Shown one piece after another: positions 6,591 to 8,920 of a stretch of DNA of 8,920 bases. Source of the DNA: an uncultured Clostridia bacterium (GTDB lineage Bacteria; Bacillota; Clostridia; Oscillospirales; Acutalibacteraceae). The position numbers and the translations under genes were made by a program. Each line of letters begins with the position of its first letter. Position 1 is the stretch's first letter. Under the pieces are notes generated by a model. It searched no databases. It saw only the letters and a program-made list of their open reading frames with translations, and was not told where the DNA came from. The stretch is from NCBI GenBank assembly GCA_945224895.1, contig CALYNW010000023.1, positions 1-8,920 of the forward strand. Direction: 5' to 3'.

Positions 6591-8360
6591 TTATTTAAGA
6601 GCATATTTATTAAGATAAATTTCAAACTGCTCCATAAAGGTTTTGTTGTTTGAATTCTTAACGCCTTTAAGATATCTGTGGGTCTGATAGCTTCCCTGTG
6701 AAAGCTCAATAATGCAGACTGCAAGATTCGAACAATGATCGGCAATTCTTTCAAAGGAATTGATTATATCAAAGAACAGCATACCGTTTTCAACAGTACA
6801 TTCACCGCTGTCCATACGCTTTTCGTGCTTTTCACGAAGCTCTGCCTTAAGATTATCTATTACCTGCTCCAACGGCTCGACAGTCATTGCAAGCTCGGCA
6901 TTATCATCAATAAACGCCTTTGTGGAATTTTCAATAATTTCCTGAACGGCTCTGCCCATAACCTCAAGCTCTCTGTTTGCGTCCTCGGAAAAATGAATTT
7001 TATCCTTGTGCATTTTGCGCTTTGTTTTCAGAATATTTACACCGTAGTCACCGATACGCTCAAAGTTTCCTATTGCGTGGGAATATTTATTAAGCCTCAT
7101 AGAATCGGCAACATTGAGGTTCATTGAGCTGATTTTTACAAGATATGTTTCAAGCTCGTCCTCATAGGCGTCAAGCCTTTTTTCGTTTGCTTTTATCTTT
7201 TCATCCTTGACCTTGCTGTAAATCTTAATAAAATCAAGGCTCATTGAAATGTTTTCCTTGGCAAGAACAGCCATTTCATCGCATTTTTCCTTAACCTTAT
7301 CAAGTGCATAGCCGGGAGAAATAAGGAATCTTTCCTCAACAAGGGCAGTCTCTTTTTCGCCTACAGGCTCGCCGTTTTCGTCCTTGTCGTCCTTGATTAA
7401 AATATACATAAGCTTTTCAAGCTGATTACCGAAGGGGAAAAGCACCACTGTTGCAAAAATGTTGAAAACAGAGTGAATAACAGCTATCGAAGCAGGTCCT
7501 ACCTTTTCGCTGAAGAAGGGCAATCCGAATATAGCGTTGCCTCCATAGAAAAGCACCATTGCCAAGACAACGCCGATAACATTAAAGGTAAGATGTGCCC
7601 AAGCGGCTCTTTTGGCATTTTTGTTTGCACCTATTGAAGAAATGAGAACAGTTGTACAGGAGCCGATATTCTGACCTAAAATGATAGGAAAAGCCGCCGA
7701 AACTGAAATTGCGCCCGTGCTTGAAAGCGCCTGCAAAATACCGACAGATGCCGAGGAGCTTTGAAGCGCAGTTGTAAGAAGCGCACCGGCAAGAATACCA
7801 AGAATAGGATTTGAAAACTTAACAAGCAGATTTGTAAACTGCGGAATATCCTTAAGCCCTGACATAGAATCACTCATAGTCGTCATACCTATCATCAGTA
7901 TGGCAAAGCCCACAAGAATATTTCCTATTGTATGCTTTTTCTCGCCCTTGCTGAACATTACCAATATAATTCCGATAAAAGCAAGAATGGGAGAAAACGC
8001 CTCAGGCTTAAGCAGATTAATGAAAACATTTGAACCTTCAATACCAGTAAGGGACAAAATCCAAGCAGTTGCCGTAGGTCCGATATTCGCACCCATAATT
8101 ATACCGATAACCTGACGAAGCGCCATAATACCGCTGTTTACAAAGCCTACCGCCATAACGGTAACAGCACCCGAGGACTGTATAACGGCTGTTACAACAA
8201 GTCCGAGAAGCACACCCTTAATACGATTATTAGTCATCTTTTCAAGTATGCTTTCAAGCTTACCGCCACTGATTTTTTCAAGGCTATCGCCCATAACGTT
8301 CATACCGAAAAGAAACATTGCAAGTCCGCCTATGAGCGTCAGAACATCAAATATAGTCAT
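6591..8360 (-). CDS. Na+/phosphate cotransporter with C-terminal PhoU domain
   Basis: Inner-membrane Na+-driven phosphate importer of the NptA/PNaS family, 589 residues. The membrane part (1-320) has the two inverted Na/Pi-cotransporter repeats, each with its signature pair: QSSGAVTV (61-68) with GANIGPT (90-96), and QSSSASVG (200-207) with GQNIGSC (229-235). Hydrophobic segments before and after fit about eight membrane spans. A charged linker (323-345) leads into a cytoplasmic PhoU-like helical domain (350-565) with two E-x-x-x-D metal-type motifs, ERIGD (434-438) and ERIAD (537-541). PhoU proteins link phosphate transport to PhoR signalling, so the fusion suggests the transporter itself is the sensor partner of the downstream kinase. 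The ATG follows GGAG (8369-8372) at 8-nt spacing, and the N-terminus MTIFDVLTLIGGLAMFLFGM matches the family. First gene of the three-gene operon; the paired repeats upstream suggest induction by phosphate starvation. Confidence 0.95.
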   Translation of the reverse strand: MTIFDVLTLIGGLAMFLFGMNVMGDSLEKISGGKLESILEKMTNNRIKGVLLGLVVTAVIQSSGAVTVMAVGFVNSGIMALRQVIGIIMGANIGPTATAWILSLTGIEGSNVFINLLKPEAFSPILAFIGIILVMFSKGEKKHTIGNILVGFAILMIGMTTMSDSMSGLKDIPQFTNLLVKFSNPILGILAGALLTTALQSSSASVGILQALSSTGAISVSAAFPIILGQNIGSCTTVLISSIGANKNAKRAAWAHLTFNVIGVVLAMVLFYGGNAIFGLPFFSEKVGPASIAVIHSVFNIFATVVLFPFGNQLEKLMYILIKDDKDENGEPVGEKETALVEERFLISPGYALDKVKEKCDEMAVLAKENISMSLDFIKIYSKVKDEKIKANEKRLDAYEDELETYLVKISSMNLNVADSMRLNKYSHAIGNFERIGDYGVNILKTKRKMHKDKIHFSEDANRELEVMGRAVQEIIENSTKAFIDDNAELAMTVEPLEQVIDNLKAELREKHEKRMDSGECTVENGMLFFDIINSFERIADHCSNLAVCIIELSQGSYQTHRYLKGVKNSNNKTFMEQFEIYLNKYALK

Positions 8361-8382
8361 ATATTATACTCCGTAAATTAAT

Positions 8383-8406
8383 TTTGCGTTTAGTTTATGT
8401 TAAATT
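8383..8406 (-). promoter_or_regulatory. Pho-box-like direct repeat, proximal copy (site B)
   Basis: On the minus strand this 24-bp site contains TTAACA (8403-8398) and a degenerate TAAACG 11 bp further on. It matches the distal copy (8452-8475) at 20 of 24 positions. Two hexamers one helical turn apart are the pattern bound by PhoP/PhoB dimers (TT[A/C/T]A[C/T]A repeats in Bacillus). It lies 23-46 bp upstream of the transporter start codon, probably in the leader if the candidate promoter at 8419-8445 is used. Confidence 0.5.
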
Positions 8407-8418
8407 AATACAAAAGAC

Positions 8419-8445
8419 ATTCTACAGTTATTCGATTAAATTCAA
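8419..8445 (-). promoter_or_regulatory. Candidate promoter of the phosphate operon
   Basis: On the minus strand, TTGAAT (8445-8440) and TAGAAT (8424-8419) could be -35 and -10, but the spacer is only 15 bp, as might be expected of an activator-dependent promoter. Initiation near 8412 would put the distal box pair at about -40 to -63, a usual activator position, and the proximal pair just after the start point. The TATAAT at 8368-8363 is too close to the ATG to serve this gene. Weak evidence. Confidence 0.3.
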
Positions 8446-8451
8446 GCGTGA

Positions 8452-8475
8452 TTTATGTTAAGTTTGTGTTAAATT
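8452..8475 (-). promoter_or_regulatory. Pho-box-like direct repeat, distal copy (site A)
   Basis: On the minus strand two perfect TTAACA hexamers (8472-8467 and 8461-8456) start exactly 11 bp apart, within a 24-bp unit that recurs at 8383-8406 with four mismatches. The spacing and sequence fit a PhoP-class operator. It overlaps the stop codon of the PHP gene by two bases and precedes an operon that encodes a PhoP-type regulator, so autoregulation is the simplest reading. Binding is inferred. Confidence 0.6.
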
Positions 8476-8920
8476 ATTCGCAGTATACGGGAGATGTTAT
8501 TGCAAGAGGCTTTTCGTCGCCGTCTACAGTACCCCAAAGCTCTGCACGATACCAATGACCTTTCAAAAGCTTCAGCCTTACGTGGCGTTCATCATAAACG
8601 GTTTCAAGCACCGTTTCATTGCCGTTTGTAACAATTTTTATTTTCTTATATATTACGGATTCATCGCCTGCGTCTTTACTGCGGGAATGTAAATCAGTAA
8701 AAAAGCTAAAGGTATATGTGCCCTTTTTAATTATATCGCCGATATAAAAGGTTTCTCCGTATCTGTGAAGCTGAAAGAAAAACTTAGCGCCTGTTGAGGC
8801 AACTGTTCTTCCCATTCTAATCGCTCTGATTGCAGATGCCTCGTCAATTCTGTCAAGGTCAAGATATGTACAGCCATAGTGACCGTTCTTCTCTAACCTG
8901 TGCCAATCTCTGCCGTAGGT
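8474..8920 (-). CDS. PHP-domain metallohydrolase, CehA/McbA-like (C-terminal part)
   Basis: The open frame runs off the right edge: 148 residues plus stop are visible, and translation does not begin at the internal ATG at 8815, since the frame continues upstream without a stop. The visible part starts TYGRDWHRLEKNGHYG, where D5 and H7 fit the last metal-binding Asp-x-His motif of PHP phosphoesterase folds. Next come an ARMGRTVASTGAKFFFQL segment (34-51) and a beta-rich tail ending WYRAELWGTVDG... ITSPVYCE, which is the usual C-terminal layout of CehA/McbA-type PHP hydrolases (GRT..STG then W-R-E ... NP-Y). These enzymes hydrolyse phosphate or other esters with bound metal ions; the substrate cannot be read from this fragment. 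It precedes the phosphate operon by 113 bp with no terminator visible between, so a link to phosphorus scavenging is possible but unproven. Confidence 0.7.
   Translation of the reverse strand, partial: TYGRDWHRLEKNGHYGCTYLDLDRIDEASAIRAIRMGRTVASTGAKFFFQLHRYGETFYIGDIIKKGTYTFSFFTDLHSRSKDAGDESVIYKKIKIVTNGNETVLETVYDERHVRLKLLKGHWYRAELWGTVDGDEKPLAITSPVYCE

Noticed and set aside
6735..7127. 130-codon plus-strand open frame opposite the transporter gene
   Set aside because: Antisense shadow of the PhoU domain coding region; no ribosome binding site or recognisable domain.
8363..8368. Perfect TATAAT on the minus strand just before the transporter ATG
   Set aside because: Initiation from it would fall at or inside the start codon, and it lies between the ribosome binding site and ATG. 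It is best seen as AT-rich spacer unless leaderless initiation is shown.
8474..8815. Stand-alone 113-residue gene starting at the ATG at 8815
   Set aside because: The frame continues without a stop to the window edge, and the upstream residues carry the PHP Asp-x-His motif, so the ATG is internal.

Overview
The window is AT-rich, every supported gene lies on the minus strand, and the proteins are typical of low-GC Gram-positive bacteria. These include a Pol I with a decayed proofreading site, a YlmH-type S4 protein, a Firmicute-style PhoPR pair and a Na/Pi symporter with a fused PhoU domain. A gut-type Clostridia genome (Oscillospiraceae/Ruminococcus-like) is my best guess. It rests on protein style and codon use, not on a marker gene.

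In transcription order (right to left) the layout is as follows. (1) The C-terminal 148 residues of a PHP-superfamily metallohydrolase, cut by the right edge. (2) A 113-bp regulatory gap holding two copies of a 24-bp direct repeat, each built from two TTAACA-like hexamers 11 bp apart, which look like PhoP-type binding sites. (3) A tight three-gene phosphate operon: Na/Pi cotransporter with C-terminal PhoU domain, PhoP/PhoB-type response regulator, and PhoR-type sensor kinase. The last two are joined TAA|ATG. (4) A 307-residue membrane-anchored extracytoplasmic protein of unknown function, with its own promoter and a strong intrinsic terminator. (5) ylmH, whose start codon lies only 12 nt past that terminator. 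(6) polA, with its own extended -10 promoter. (7) A 117-bp non-coding tail at the left edge, holding a cluster of small inverted repeats and a terminator-like hairpin.

The central functional unit is the phosphate module. The transporter imports Pi, its PhoU domain could report transport status, and PhoR/PhoP would control expression, plausibly through the repeated boxes upstream of the operon. That would make it an autoregulated loop with no Pst transporter or separate PhoU gene in view. The kinase lacks the cytoplasmic PAS domain through which PhoU is thought to contact PhoR in the classical system, so the signal route is open. polA and ylmH are housekeeping genes. I see no mobile element, CRISPR array, tRNA or rRNA. 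No wholly new system is evident; the best leads are the repeated boxes, the PAS-less PhoR/PhoU-fusion arrangement, the unknown anchored protein, and the left-edge inverted-repeat block.
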